The notes under the pieces were generated by a model. It was given only the letters and a program-made list of their open reading frames with translations, was not told the DNA's origin and made no database searches. From Streptomyces sp. P9-A2 (GTDB lineage: Bacteria; Actinomycetota; Actinomycetes; Streptomycetales; Streptomycetaceae), in contig NZ_JAZIFX010000001.1 of NCBI RefSeq assembly GCF_036634175.1, positions 4,216,001 through 4,280,000 on the forward strand: a stretch of 64,000 bases of DNA, written 5' to 3'. Shown here in pieces: positions 1 to 7,771 of the stretch (within the stretch, counting starts at the first letter, position 1; every line of letters starts with the position of its first letter). Both the position numbers and the translations under genes were made by a program.

Positions 1-818
1 CGGACGAGGTCGCGGTGCTCGACGCCGTCCAGTGCCGGATCCTCGTAGCCGAGCCGGTCGAGCAGTCCGGGGAGTCCGTCGCCCTCCTGCGCGGCCTCGA
101 GCGAGGTGGCGTGGTACGACCGCCCGGCCTCGATGCAGGAGAGCACCTCCTCCTCGGTGATGCGCAGCCGTCCGGCGATCTCGGCGGTCGTCGGGGAGCG
201 CCCGAAGGCGGTCGTGAGGTCTTCGGTCGCGCTGTTGACCTGCACCCACAACTCATGCAGCCGGCGCGGTACGTGGACGGTGCGGACGTTGTCGCGGAAG
301 TACCGCTTGATCTCGCCGACCACCGTCGGCATCGCGAACGTCGGGAACTGCACGCCCCGCTCCGGGTCGAAACGGTCGATGGCGTTGATGAGCCCGATGG
401 TCCCGACCTGGACCACGTCCTCCATCGGCTCGTTGCGCGAGCGGAAGCGGGCGGCCGCGTAGCGCACGAGCGGCAGGTTGGCCTCGATGAGCGCGGCGCG
501 TACGCGGGTGTGCTCCGGCGTGCCCGGCTGGAGGTTCTTGAGCTGGCCGAAGAGCACCTGGGTCAGCGCCCGGGTGTCCGCCCCGCGGCGCTTGGCGGGT
601 GACAGGGCGGCAGGCGGGGATGCGGTGGAGGAGGGACCGGCGGGCGTGGTGGAGAGAGGGGCGGGAGGAGGGACGGAGGGGGAGGCGGGAGGAGGGGCGG
701 AGGAGGGAGGGGCGGCGCAGGGTGGGCCGACGAGTGGGGCCGGGGTGTCCGGGGACTGAGCCGGAGCCGGAGTCAGGGCGGACACCTGGTCCTGGGGCGG
801 CGCAGTACTGGCCGACAC
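1..818 (-). CDS. sigF: RNA polymerase sigma factor, SigF/SigB family (3' end outside window)
   Basis: A partial stress/development-type sigma factor read off the left edge. After a Pro/Ser/Ala-rich N-terminus of about 80 residues comes a sigma-70 region 2 (RYAAARF, then [25 protein letters not shown]) and region 3 ([12 protein letters not shown], then the [18 protein letters not shown] helix-turn-helix). These are hallmarks of the SigB/SigF/SigG group controlled by RsbW-type anti-sigmas. GTG at 818 was chosen because AAGAGG lies about 11 nt upstream; GTG at 830 is in frame but has no spacing for a ribosome site. The order with tadA and upp matches what I recall for the sigF neighbourhood of Streptomyces. 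SigF is therefore likely, but other SigB-group paralogs look similar and region 4 is not visible. The low-complexity N-terminal tail is encoded by a purine/pyrimidine-skewed stretch at 605-760. Confidence 0.85.
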   Translation of the reverse strand, partial: MSASTAPPQDQVSALTPAPAQSPDTPAPLVGPPCAAPPSSAPPPASPSVPPPAPLSTTPAGPSSTASPPAALSPAKRRGADTRALTQVLFGQLKNLQPGTPEHTRVRAALIEANLPLVRYAAARFRSRNEPMEDVVQVGTIGLINAIDRFDPERGVQFPTFAMPTVVGEIKRYFRDNVRTVHVPRRLHELWVQVNSATEDLTTAFGRSPTTAEIAGRLRITEEEVLSCIEAGRSYHATSLEAAQEGDGLPGLLDRLGYEDPALDGVEHRDLV

Positions 819-947
819 GGTCAACGCCACCTCTTCATCGGTCGACTCATCCGTCAAAAGCGGTCATAGCATCACAAGACATGCTCGTCGTGTGCAAGCA
901 CCGCATATTCCGTGTTGAGGTCACGTCGTACCGATCATGCGCAAAAA

Positions 948-970
948 CCCCCCATCGTCGCGACGGGGGG
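948..970 (-). terminator. Rho-independent terminator of the Dabb gene
   Basis: A C6/G6 stem encloses the self-complementary CGTCGCGACG, and on the minus strand it is followed directly by five T residues. It lies 17 nt past the stop of the minus-strand Dabb gene, in the usual position for an intrinsic terminator. Confidence 0.8.
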
Positions 971-986
971 CTGCTGGGGCGGAGGC

Positions 987-1283
987 TCAGAACTCGTAGT
1001 CGGCGATCACCCACGTGGCGAACTCGCGCCACAGCCCGACGCCCGCCTGATGCTCCGGGTGCTCCACGTAGCGGCGCAGCGCGTCGGCGTCGTCGAACGC
1101 CGAGTTGATGGCGAAGTCGTAGGCGATGGGCCGGTCGCTGATGTTCCAGGCGCACTCCCAGAAGCGGATCTCCGGGATTCTGCCCTCGAGCGAGCGGAAC
1201 GCCTCCTCGCCCGCCACGACGCGCGGATCATCGCGTTCCACGCCCGCGTTCAGCCTGAAGAGGACCAGGTGGCGGATCATCAT
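987..1283 (-). CDS. Dabb (stress-responsive alpha/beta barrel) domain protein
   Basis: A 98-residue single-domain protein with the Dabb pattern: an N-terminal strand (IRHLVLFRL), a central helix, then W-E-x-x-W-N and a C-terminal strand followed by W-VIADYEF. Dabb proteins are small dimeric ferredoxin-like barrels; some are oxygenases or cyclases but most are uncharacterised, so no reaction is assigned. Two in-frame ATG codons (1283 and 1280) are possible. The start overlaps the stop of the upstream 58-codon gene (GGTGAATGATG), so the pair is translationally coupled and shares the terminator at 948-970. Confidence 0.85.
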   Translation of the reverse strand: MMIRHLVLFRLNAGVERDDPRVVAGEEAFRSLEGRIPEIRFWECAWNISDRPIAYDFAINSAFDDADALRRYVEHPEHQAGVGLWREFATWVIADYEF

Positions 1284-1456
1284 TCACCCCCGCTTGCGAG
1301 CCATGTCATGAAGTCCCCGACGGCGGTCGCCGCATCGGATATGCCCTCGAACGCTATCTGGACGTAGTCGGCCGCCTTGGCGGGATCCGTGATGATCACA
1401 TACAGCGCGAAGACCACGAGGACGTAGACGGCGACCTTCTTGGCGTTCACCGCCAT
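1280..1456 (-). CDS. Small single-pass membrane protein, 58 aa
   Basis: A short gene starting ATG at 1456 behind GGGGAGGG. It encodes a basic N-terminus (MAVNAKK), one hydrophobic segment (about residues 8-22, VAVYVLVVFALYVII) and a polar tail ending MTWLASGGE. The third codon position is almost always G or C, and the stop overlaps the start of the Dabb gene, both arguing for real coding. It has the look of a small membrane anchor or stress peptide. I do not recognise a named family, so function is unknown. Confidence 0.7.
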   Translation of the reverse strand: MAVNAKKVAVYVLVVFALYVIITDPAKAADYVQIAFEGISDAATAVGDFMTWLASGGE

Positions 1457-1543
1457 CGCGGCCCTCCCCTGTCACTGTTGCGCACTGGTGCCACTGCTGT
1501 GCACAGACGTCACCCTTGCTGCCGAGCGGGCCCATGATCGCAC

Positions 1544-1573
1544 GAAGGGCCCCATCTGACGACGGGGCCCTTC
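1544..1573 (-). terminator. Displaced tRNA-Ser terminator hairpin
   Basis: GAAGGGCCCC pairs with GGGGCCCTTC across a ten-base loop. It sits immediately past a degenerate copy of the tRNA-Ser 3' half and resembles the hairpin at 2595-2627 behind the intact tRNA. I infer it was the original tRNA terminator, displaced when an element integrated. Confidence 0.7.
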
Positions 1574-1579
1574 AGGAGG

Positions 1580-1632
1580 GGTAGCGGTGGGACGTGAACC
1601 CACGGTGACTTGCGACATACTCCCTTTCGAGG
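1580..1632 (-). repeat. Displaced 3' half of tRNA-Ser (attachment-site scar)
   Basis: Base-by-base comparison with 2637-2689 shows 48 of 53 identities, covering acceptor 3' strand, T arm, variable arm and part of the anticodon stem. The 5' half of a tRNA is absent, so this is not a functional gene. A 3'-half duplication of a tRNA is the classical scar of tyrosine-recombinase integration (attR versus the restored tRNA in attL). Confidence 0.8.
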
Positions 1633-1653
1633 TCTGTTCGCCCCGTCCGAGGC

Positions 1654-1833
1654 ATGATCAGGAGCCGTTCACAGGCGTTCATCACCCAGCTCATCATCCT
1701 GGCCGCCGCCGCCGCCGCCGTCGTCGTCGTCGGCTGGATCGCCGTCCAGGTGCTCGGTCTTGGCGGTCGCAAGGGCGGCACCACGGCGAACGTCCGCAAG
1801 GCCGTCCTCCAGCGCAACCACTTCCACGGCTAG
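1654..1833 (+). CDS. Small membrane peptide, 59 aa
   Basis: ATG at 1654 opens a 59-residue frame with near-uniform G/C third positions. It has a polar start (MIRSRSQAFITQ), an Ile/Ala/Val-rich transmembrane segment at about residues 13-36 and a basic tail rich in Gly, Arg and His. The ribosome site is weak (CGAGG upstream). Its last four bases overlap the convergent gene ending at 1830. It lies inside the tRNA-Ser element remnant and has no recognised family. It could be an element-borne peptide or a late survivor of a larger gene. Confidence 0.5.
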   Translation: MIRSRSQAFITQLIILAAAAAAVVVVGWIAVQVLGLGGRKGGTTANVRKAVLQRNHFHG

Positions 1834-2144
1834 GGCATGCCGCTGACCTGGCGCTTACCGCCCAGGAGCTGACCCATCACCATCACGATGAGGCCGGTCA
1901 CCATGAGCACGCTGCCTGTTATGGTCCCCCACTGTCGGATGCCGATGCCGTTGATCACCAGCCCGAAGACCACCTGGCAGCACAGGCCGACGGCAGCCAC
2001 CAACTGACCCCAGCCGTAGAGGCGAACGTGTCGAACGTGACGCCGGTTCATGGGGAGCACCCAGCCACGGGTGATCGCCGCCATGCCCAAGGCTGCGAAG
2101 AGTAACGCCACCACTACAGACGGTATGGCGAGATAGAGCCGCAT
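1830..2144 (-). CDS. Small integral membrane protein, 104 aa
   Basis: ATG at 2144 follows an excellent AAGGAGG ribosome site, which fixes the start despite an open frame extending further upstream. The protein has three clear hydrophobic segments (about residues 4-25, 46-68 and 75-95) separated by a basic loop (RRHVRHVR) and a short basic tail, so it is an inner-membrane protein. It is convergent with the 59-residue peptide and lies in the tRNA-Ser element remnant. No family is recognised; a cargo membrane protein of the element is the simplest reading. Confidence 0.65.
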   Translation of the reverse strand: MRLYLAIPSVVVALLFAALGMAAITRGWVLPMNRRHVRHVRLYGWGQLVAAVGLCCQVVFGLVINGIGIRQWGTITGSVLMVTGLIVMVMGQLLGGKRQVSGMP

Positions 2145-2350
2145 GGTTCCCCCTCCTTGCGCGCCGGCCCCGCGCCGGACGCCGCCGTGATCATGACACT
2201 CGCCGCACCCCGCGTCCACGCGCTTCCGTAGCCCACGATCCTCCTGAGCAGCCGGACAGTCCCGGCTACGCCAAGGGTGGCCCCGTCTCGCCGAATTCCG
2301 GGTCCGCCCTGAGTGACCAGCGCCCAACCAAGGAACTGGAGACCTCCAGC

Positions 2351-2476
2351 GTGGCCCAAGGCCCCCGTACCGCGCTGCGGTCCGCGGCGCTGGACGCCGC
2401 CGAACGCGGCTGGCACGTCTTTCCCCTCCGGCCCGGCACCAAGCGGCCCGCCCTGCAGGGCGAGAGACGGGCATGA
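2351..2476 (+). pseudogene. Bifunctional DNA primase/polymerase N-terminal fragment
   Basis: About 41 codons encode RSAALDAAERGWHVFPLRPG followed by TKRPALQGE. This is the signature opening of actinomycete prim-pol proteins (A-x-x-A-A-x-x-G-W-x-V-F-P-L-x-P-x-x-K-x-P). The frame then runs straight into TGA after GERRA, whereas family members continue for several hundred residues. The first base run after the stop bears no further prim-pol similarity, so the gene was cut by deletion. It is the best evidence that the tRNA-Ser interval is an integrative-element remnant. Confidence 0.75.
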
Positions 2477-2594
2477 TCCTCGATCATGCTGCCGCAACTG
2501 TCTCCGGGTGAGGTCGTCAGGAGTTTCGACGGATTCAGCAGACAGCCGGCGGATGGGCCGTCGCAACTGAGACGCAAACTGAGACGGAGACGTG

Positions 2595-2627
2595 CGAAGG
2601 GCCCGGTCCATCGGACCGGGCCCTTCG
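2595..2627 (-). terminator. tRNA-Ser terminator
   Basis: A near-perfect hairpin (CGAAGGGCCCGGTCC with its complement around a three-base loop) lies 8 nt past the tRNA 3' end. Its 15 bp stem and tiny loop suit an intrinsic terminator, with only a short T run. Confidence 0.8.
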
Positions 2628-2635
2628 TTCACCAG

Positions 2636-2720
2636 CGGTAGCGGTGGGATTTGAACCCACGGTGACTTGCGCCACACTCGCTTTCGAGGCGAGCTCCTTC
2701 GGCCGCTCGGACACGCTACC
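2636..2720 (-). tRNA. tRNA-Ser (CGA)
   Basis: Class II tRNA of 85 nt including discriminator G at 2636. Acceptor GGTAGCG pairs with CGCTACC. The anticodon arm is CTCGC-CTCGAAA-GCGAG, giving anticodon CGA. A long variable arm and a GGTTCAAAT T loop are present. CCA is not encoded. It reads codon UCG and serves as the integration target described for 1580-2636. Confidence 0.95.
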
Positions 2721-2786
2721 GGGAGAGACCTTACAGCACACGGCGCGATGGTTCGAAATCGGTATTCGAGGTGCGGCGGCCCCGCG

Positions 2787-3266
2787 TCAGCGGTTCCGGA
2801 AGAACGCCGTGAGCAGGCGTGCGCACTCCTCGGCGAGCACTCCTTCGACCACTTCGGGCCGGTGGTTGAGCCGCCGGTCGCGGACGACGTCCCAGAGGGA
2901 GCCGACCGCGCCCGCCTTCTCGTCCCGGGCGCCGTAGACGATCCGGTCGATCCGGGACTGCTGGATCGCGCCCGCGCACATGGTGCAGGGCTCCAGCGTC
3001 ACCACGAGGGTGCAGTCGGTCAGCCGCCACTGTCCCAGCGTCGTGGCGGCCCGCCGGAGGGCGAGCAGTTCCGCGTGCGCGGTGGGGTCGCGGGCGGCCT
3101 CGCGTTCGTTGTGCCCGGAGGCCAGCACGGTGCTGCCGTCCGGTGCCAGGACGACCGCGCCGACGGGTACGTCCCCGCTCCGGACGGCCCGCTCGGCCTC
3201 GTCCAGGGCGAGCCGCATCGCGGCCCGCCAAGGATCGCGCACCGGGTCGGGCACCGGATCGCGCAC
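2787..3266 (-). CDS. tadA: tRNA-specific adenosine deaminase TadA
   Basis: A cytidine/deoxycytidylate-deaminase fold enzyme converting the wobble adenosine of tRNA-Arg(ACG) to inosine. The zinc and catalytic residues are visible as H64-A-E66 and P93-C94-T-M-C97. Length of 159 is normal for TadA. The N-terminus (about residues 3-11) carries a short DPV repeat before the conserved domain starts near W13. An alternative start at M17 would remove it. The gene follows the TadA-associated protein gene by 20 nt on the same strand, an arrangement standard in actinomycetes. Confidence 0.93.
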   Translation of the reverse strand: MRDPVPDPVRDPWRAAMRLALDEAERAVRSGDVPVGAVVLAPDGSTVLASGHNEREAARDPTAHAELLALRRAATTLGQWRLTDCTLVVTLEPCTMCAGAIQQSRIDRIVYGARDEKAGAVGSLWDVVRDRRLNHRPEVVEGVLAEECARLLTAFFRNR

Positions 3267-3289
3267 CGGGTCGGGCGGGGTGGGCCCGG

Positions 3290-3832
3290 TCAGCGGACGG
3301 TCTCCAGGACCTCTGCGGCGCCCAGGACCTCGGCGATCTCACCGAGGGCGTCCCCGGACAGCGAGCGCAGGTCCTTCTCGCTCACGCCCAGGTCGTCCAG
3401 GACCAGGGCGTCACCGACCGGCCCGTGCGGTACGGAATCCGCGGAACCGGCGTCCGCCGTGCCGTCCTCGCCGGTGCCGGTGCCGTCCGGTTCACCGTCC
3501 TCCGTGCCGTCGAGGTCGAGGGCGTCCAGGTCGGGGCCGTCGACCCCGGGTTCCCGGCCGAGCAGCTCGTCGGTGAGCAGGATCTCGCCGTAGCTGCTGC
3601 GGGCGGCGGCCGCGGCGTCGGACACGTAGATACGAGGGTCGTCCTCGCCGTCCACGCGGACGACGCCGAACCAGCCGTTCTCCTGCTCGATCAGCACGAG
3701 CACCGTGTCCTCGTCGGGGGCGGCTTCCCTGGCCAGGTCGGCCAGATCCGACAGGGTCTCCACATCGTCGAGCTCCGTGTCGCTCGCTTCCCACCCGTCT
3801 TCGGTGCGCGCGAGCAGTGCGGCGAAGTACAC
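3290..3832 (-). CDS. TadA-associated protein
   Basis: A 180-residue acidic protein of the family found next to tadA in actinobacteria. It begins (V)YFAALLARTEDGWEASD, continues with a DLADLAREA helix and a strand pair (DTVLVLIEQENGWFGVVRVDG), then YVSDAAAAARSSYGEILLTD, a variable Asp/Gly/Thr-rich linker and a conserved C-terminal helix pair (ALVLDDLGVSEKDL, LGEIAEVLGAAEVLE). GTG at 3832 was chosen because GGGAGAG lies 5 nt upstream and similarity begins there, although the frame is open far further. Probably cotranscribed with tadA. Function unknown; it is named only by association. Confidence 0.85.
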   Translation of the reverse strand: MYFAALLARTEDGWEASDTELDDVETLSDLADLAREAAPDEDTVLVLIEQENGWFGVVRVDGEDDPRIYVSDAAAAARSSYGEILLTDELLGREPGVDGPDLDALDLDGTEDGEPDGTGTGEDGTADAGSADSVPHGPVGDALVLDDLGVSEKDLRSLSGDALGEIAEVLGAAEVLETVR

Positions 3833-4203
3833 CGTGACTCTCCCACTGGTCTTAGGTGTGCCGGTCGGGAATCCCCCCGGCGGCGGTGTGTGGACGAGGA
3901 GTGCTCTACGAGCCCCGCCCATTCGGAATCGTGGCAGAAACAAGGCCGACAGGGGACGTCTTCGGCTCCCTGTGTCCGGCAGTTTTGACCCCGTGCCGCC
4001 GAGTGTCCCCCGGAGCCTGCCCGGGACCCGTCGGCGCGCTCGCCGCCGCCACAGCGGATCGTACGCGGATCGGACTCCCGCGCTCGTACGGCCACGAGGC
4101 AAACACCCGCATGGGCCGTGCTCTTCCCGCAGCCGGGCCTGTGTCCACCGTGCTCACGACATCCCGTTCACCAGGAGCGTCCCGTCCTGCGGCCGTGGGC
4201 CTC
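3833..4203. other. Intergenic stretch without a recognisable gene
   Basis: About 370 nt between the TadA-associated gene and the next minus-strand gene. Frames are open on both strands but show no ribosome site, consistent codon bias or recognisable motif. I would expect the promoter of the tadA operon here but cannot place it with confidence. Confidence 0.5.
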
Positions 4204-4509
4204 CTACCAGCGGAAGGTCCGCATGCGCATCGCGTGCCGCAGCCGGGCCGCCTTGGCGCGGCGCGGCTGGACCCGGTCGCGCAGTTCCCGGGCTTCGGCG
4301 AGTTCGCGCAGGAACCGGGCGCGCCGCCGCCGCCGCTCGGCGTCCGTCTCGTCCGCCCCGGGCGGTCCGGTCATGCCGGGTACCCCGGACACCCCGGACA
4401 CCCTCGATGCGCGGGTCACGTCGGGCGCGTCGGGCGCGTCGGGCGCGCCGCGCGGGGCGCCGGATGTCTCGCGTGCCGACGGCGCGTCTCGGGAATTCCG
4501 CTCAGGCAT
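4204..4509 (-). CDS. Conserved Arg-rich hypothetical protein, 101 aa
   Basis: ATG at 4509 follows GGGGTGATGAAGCA. The N-terminal half is low complexity, with GAPDAPDAPD encoded by a 9 bp CGTCGGGCG-type repeat at about 4420-4450. The C-terminal half is strongly basic and helical (ERRRRRARFLRELAEARELR, then QPRRAKAARLRHAMRMRTFRW). A basic tail ending MRTFRW beside upp is something I associate with Streptomyces, so the gene looks conserved. It is divergent from upp. The positive charge suggests nucleic-acid or ribosome contact, but this is only inference. Confidence 0.7.
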   Translation of the reverse strand: MPERNSRDAPSARETSGAPRGAPDAPDAPDVTRASRVSGVSGVPGMTGPPGADETDAERRRRRARFLRELAEARELRDRVQPRRAKAARLRHAMRMRTFRW

Positions 4510-4647
4510 TGCTTCATCACCCCAGTCCGTCTCTCCCACTTTCCCCCGGACGGACGGTTTGACGCCAGCGAGGGAGTGGCGGCGGGCAGCGGGGCTTGCC
4601 GTGTGCGGGGGGCGCCGGGCCCTGTCCCGCCCGGTTAATGTGGGGAC

Positions 4648-5283
4648 ATGCGTCTCCACGTCGTCGACCACCCCCTGGTCGCACACAAGCTCACCACGCT
4701 GCGCGACCAGCGCACCGACTCCGCGACCTTCCGCCGTCTCGCCGACGAGCTGGTCACCCTCCTCGCTTACGAGGCCACGCGTGACGTGCGCACCGAGCAG
4801 GTCGACATCCAGACGCCGGTGGAGCGGACCACGGGCGTCAAGCTCTCCCACCCGCGCCCGCTGGTGGTACCGATCCTGCGGGCCGGTCTCGGCATGCTGG
4901 ACGGCATGGTCAGGCTGCTGCCGACCGCCGAGGTGGGTTTCCTCGGCATGATCCGCAACGAGGAGACGCTGCAGGCCTCGACGTACACCACCCGGATGCC
5001 GGAGGACCTCTCCGGGCGTCAGGTGTACGTGCTGGACCCGATGCTCGCCACCGGCGGCACGCTGGTCGCCGCGATCCAGGAGCTGATCAAGCGGGGCGCG
5101 GACGATGTGACCGCGGTGGTGCTGCTGGCCGCCCCCGAGGGCGTCGAGCTCATGGAGCGCGAGCTGGCCGGCACGCCGGTGACCGTCGTGACGGCGTCGG
5201 TCGACGAGCGCCTCAACGAGCACGGCTACATCGTGCCGGGCCTCGGAGACGCGGGGGACCGGATGTACGGGGCCGCCGAGTAG
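4648..5283 (+). CDS. upp: Uracil phosphoribosyltransferase
   Basis: Pyrimidine salvage enzyme making UMP from uracil and PRPP. At 211 residues it is full length. The PRPP-binding loop [10 protein letters not shown] is at about residues 129-138. Other conserved features are the substrate-side segment [19 protein letters not shown] (69-87) and the uracil-binding C-terminal region ([15 protein letters not shown]). ATG at 4648 begins the conserved [15 protein letters not shown]. Monocistronic: it is divergent from the Arg-rich gene and convergent with the LytR_C gene across a strong bidirectional hairpin. Confidence 0.95.
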   Translation: MRLHVVDHPLVAHKLTTLRDQRTDSATFRRLADELVTLLAYEATRDVRTEQVDIQTPVERTTGVKLSHPRPLVVPILRAGLGMLDGMVRLLPTAEVGFLGMIRNEETLQASTYTTRMPEDLSGRQVYVLDPMLATGGTLVAAIQELIKRGADDVTAVVLLAAPEGVELMERELAGTPVTVVTASVDERLNEHGYIVPGLGDAGDRMYGAAE

Positions 5284-5383
5284 GCCGTCCGCCGCGGGTA
5301 CGCGTACGGGCGGGCGGTACCGGACCGGTCCACCCGTTCGCGCGACGGCCACAGGGCGACCGCGTGACGACCACAGGACGAAG

Positions 5384-5423
5384 CGGCCGCCTCCGAGCTC
5401 CGTCCTCGAGCTCGGAGGCGGCC
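5384..5423 (+). terminator. Convergent terminator between upp and the LytR_C gene
   Basis: A long GC stem (CGGCCGCCTCCGAGCTC with its exact complement) around a short loop, placed 100 nt after upp. Downstream on the plus strand is a T/C-rich run. It can serve both converging genes. Confidence 0.75.
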
Positions 5424-5480
5424 GTCTCTGCTCCTGCTTCGCTCCTGCTTCTGTTCCTGCCTTTGTCTCTGCCTCTGGCG

Positions 5481-6125
5481 TCAGCAGCTCTTCTTCGCGG
5501 TGGGTTCGGGCTCGGGGTCGTTCAGCGCGGCCAGGGCCCGGTCGGCGTCCGCCTTGACCGTCAGCCGGGTGAAGGCGTCGCCGATGATCAGGTCGATCTC
5601 GCCGCCCTTGCGGGAGGCCTCGGTGCGGCGTTCGGCGTCGGCGAGCTGGGTGCCGAGCACCGGCAGCGAGGTCTTGAGGGCGGACGGGGGGCCGAGGAGC
5701 ACACCGGTGCCCTTGACCTTCTTGTCGTACTCCTTGGCCGCGTTGCCGACGTCGCCGATCTTGAAACCGCGCTTCTTCAGCTCGTCGGCGGTCTTCTGGG
5801 CCAGGCCGGACCTGGTCGTGGCGTTGAGGACGTTGACCGTGATCCGGTCGGGTCCGGGCAGCGCGGTACTGGGGCTCGGGCTGGGCGAGGGGCTCGCCTT
5901 GGTGGCACAGCCCGCCTTGACGCCGACCGCGGAGGCGGGGTTGCCGCCACCGGTGAAGACGTCGAAGAGCTGCAGTGTGCCCCAGCCGGCCACGCCGAGC
6001 GCCGTGACGGAGGCGATGGCCAGGACGACGAGCTTGCCGCGGCGTCGGGGTCGGCGCATCCGCGGGTACTTGTCACCCCGGATCTGGTACTGGCCGCCCA
6101 TGCCGGGAGGAGTCAGCATGCTCAT
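5481..6125 (-). CDS. LytR C-terminal domain protein, membrane anchored
   Basis: A 214-residue protein with a basic cytoplasmic N-terminus (MRRPRRRGK), one transmembrane helix (about 32-52, LVVLAIASVTALGVAGWGTL), a Ser/Pro spacer and an extracellular LytR_C domain (ITVNVLNATTRSGLAQKTAD, KKRGFKIGDVGNA, then IDLIIGDAFTRL). LytR_C domains accompany cell-wall polymer ligases but also occur alone, as here, so a cell-envelope role is inferred. ATG at 6125 begins the conserved MSMLTPPGMGGQYQI. The ribosome site is poor, so the nearby ATG at 6119 remains possible. Confidence 0.85.
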   Translation of the reverse strand: MSMLTPPGMGGQYQIRGDKYPRMRRPRRRGKLVVLAIASVTALGVAGWGTLQLFDVFTGGGNPASAVGVKAGCATKASPSPSPSPSTALPGPDRITVNVLNATTRSGLAQKTADELKKRGFKIGDVGNAAKEYDKKVKGTGVLLGPPSALKTSLPVLGTQLADAERRTEASRKGGEIDLIIGDAFTRLTVKADADRALAALNDPEPEPTAKKSC

Positions 6126-6374
6126 GGGCGCAGCGTAATGCGCTCCGGCGGCGATGCCTACCAGATGATCATTCGATAGTGCGCAGTCCAACCCGAAAGG
6201 GTCAAACCCCGTGCCGAAAGAGGTGCGTCCGGTGGGATCGAGGGGCCTCGATGACGTGCCGGTGCCCGCCGTGTACCGACGGATGCCCGCCGTGTACCGG
6301 CGGGTGTCACCCGCACTCCGGCCGGATCCGCCCGCGCCCCGGCCGGTGGGGCACCGGTCTGCGGGAGGGGAGCG

Positions 6375-6671
6375 TCAGCCCAGATCGAGGACGCGTGCGT
6401 GCAGCACCTGGCGCTGCTGGAGCGCCGCCCGTACCGCGCGGTGCAGCCCGTCCTCCAGATACAGATCGCCCTGCCACTTCACGACGTGCGCGAAGAGGTC
6501 GCCGTAGAAGGTCGAGTCCTCGGCGAGGAGGGTCTCGAGGTCGAGCTGTTGCTTCGTCGTGACGAGCTGATCGAGGCGGACCGGGCGCGGCGCGACGTCC
6601 GCCCACGACCGGGTGCTTTCCCGGCCGTGGTCGGGGTACGGCCGGCCGTTTCCGATGCGCTTGAAGATCAC
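6375..6671 (-). CDS. Conserved actinobacterial protein (annotated elsewhere as VapB-like)
   Basis: A 98-residue protein starting MIFKRIGNGRPYPDHGRES, with a highly conserved core RPVRLDQLVTTKQQLDLETL and FYGDLFAHVVKWQGDLYLED-GLHRAVRAALQQRQVLHARVL. I recall this as a protein next to the LytR_C gene in Streptomyces, often labelled VapB family. No toxin gene accompanies it here and its H-x-A-x-R-A-A-L segment looks more ParB/sulfiredoxin-like than ribbon-helix-helix. The antitoxin label should be treated as unproven. Confidence 0.8.
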   Translation of the reverse strand: MIFKRIGNGRPYPDHGRESTRSWADVAPRPVRLDQLVTTKQQLDLETLLAEDSTFYGDLFAHVVKWQGDLYLEDGLHRAVRAALQQRQVLHARVLDLG

Positions 6672-6973
6672 ACGGAAAGCCTACCGGCCCAGACGTTCCG
6701 GGCGCAGCCATGGCGGCGGAGTACGAAACGGGAAAAAACGTCCTGGAACGGGATGAAGCAGGAATGGATGAGGAGGGCCCGCGCCTTCTGCCGGCCGGCC
6801 CGGGCAGGTTCTTCAGCAGTTTCAGCAGCTTCAGCAGCTCCTCGCCGGCGCCCACCCCGTGCCGGGCACCGTCGGCGTCGAGGCCCGGCGTCGGGCCGGT
6901 GTCGTCGGCGGCGACAGGGCCCTGGGTGAGGCGAGGGTGATGTCCGTGCCCCGCTGACCGGTGTGTCCACGGG

Positions 6974-7696
6974 TCAGCTCGTGCGCCAGTACCCCAGGGC
7001 GTGCATCCGCTGCTTGGACACGCCCAGCTCCTTGCGCAGGAACGCCGACAGGGTCCGGGTGGTCGCGGTGTCGCAGGCGACCCAGACGTACGGGTCGGGG
7101 TGGGCCCGCAGCAGGTCGGGCAGGTCGGCCCGGACCCGCTCGACGAGGTGGGCGCCGGAGCCGAGGCGCGGGACCTCGCGCACCTCGTGCCGCTCGGGGT
7201 CGGCCAGGCAGGGCAGCCCGTCCAGGGTGCCCTCGAACCAGATGGTCGCCGGTGCGGATCCCAGGGCGCTCAGCAGGGAGTTGATGGCCGGGAGGGAGGC
7301 CGGGTCCCCCACCACGAAGACGTGCGAGGGCGCGGGAGCCGGCAACTCGAAGCCCGTCCCCTGGACGGTCGCCCCGATGGTGTCCCCGGGTTTCGCCGCC
7401 CGCGCCCAGTCGCCGGCGCACCCCTCGTGCAGGGCGAACTCCAGAGCGAAGGTGCCGGCCGCCGGGTCGGGGTCGACGAGGGTGTACGCCCGCTGGTGCG
7501 GCTTGCCCGCGTTGTCGAACCACAGCCGCACCCACATCGTCGGGTGGACGCCGGTCGAGGCGAGCATGCCGCCGTCGGTGCAGCGCAGCCGCCGGTAGTC
7601 GGGGGTGATGTCCTCGGCGCGCGTCACCGTGAACTCGAAGTCCCTGGCGCGCATCAGCTTGAGGACCGCGCACTCCCAGCCCCGCCCCTGCCTCAT
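6974..7696 (-). CDS. Siderophore-interacting protein (FAD/NAD(P)H ferric-siderophore reductase)
   Basis: A 240-residue SIP-family flavoprotein that would reduce ferric siderophores in the cytoplasm. Visible elements are an FAD-binding barrel (TPDYRRLRCTDGG, then the flavin-binding RAYTLVDPDP) and a C-terminal pyridine-nucleotide half (SHVFVVGDPASLPAINSLL, ending GYW). ATG at 7696 was preferred over GTG at 7729 because AAGGTGA lies 7 nt upstream of it. An iron box lies 41 nt upstream, shared with a divergent acylase gene, so expression should rise on iron limitation. The pairing resembles the desF part of desferrioxamine loci, although no biosynthetic desABCD genes are present in this window. 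Confidence 0.9.
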   Translation of the reverse strand: MRQGRGWECAVLKLMRARDFEFTVTRAEDITPDYRRLRCTDGGMLASTGVHPTMWVRLWFDNAGKPHQRAYTLVDPDPAAGTFALEFALHEGCAGDWARAAKPGDTIGATVQGTGFELPAPAPSHVFVVGDPASLPAINSLLSALGSAPATIWFEGTLDGLPCLADPERHEVREVPRLGSGAHLVERVRADLPDLLRAHPDPYVWVACDTATTRTLSAFLRKELGVSKQRMHALGYWRTS

Positions 7697-7736
7697 CGCG
7701 CGTTCACCTTTCGCGTACGATTCCGCCACGGCTCAC

Positions 7737-7755
7737 TTAGGGGAGCCTAACCTAA
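7737..7755. promoter_or_regulatory. Iron box (DmdR/IdeR operator)
   Basis: The 19 bp TTAGGGGAGCCTAACCTAA matches the actinomycete iron-box pattern TTAGGnnAGsCTnnCCTAA, with both half-sites intact. It lies between the divergent siderophore-interacting protein and acylase genes, so one site can control both directions. Confidence 0.92.
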
Positions 7756-7771
7756 AGTGAATGGGGGCACA

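Larger units (their letters stand above)
1580..2636. mobile_element. Decayed integrative element at tRNA-Ser
   Basis: The ~1 kb between intact tRNA-Ser(CGA) and its displaced 3' half contains a primase-polymerase N-terminal fragment and two small membrane-protein genes. No integrase or excisionase remains. Prim-pol proteins next to tRNA att sites are typical of actinomycete integrative and conjugative elements, so I read this as a heavily deleted remnant of one. Confidence 0.65.

Noticed and set aside
1580..1632. A second tRNA-Ser gene
   Set aside because: Only the 3' half is present; acceptor 5' strand and D arm are missing and bases in the anticodon stem are changed.
6307..6970. Minus-strand frames with a Leu/Lys repeat (ELLKLLKLLKNL) upstream of the 98-residue conserved gene
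   Set aside because: No ribosome site, erratic codon bias and overlap with a conserved gene in another frame.
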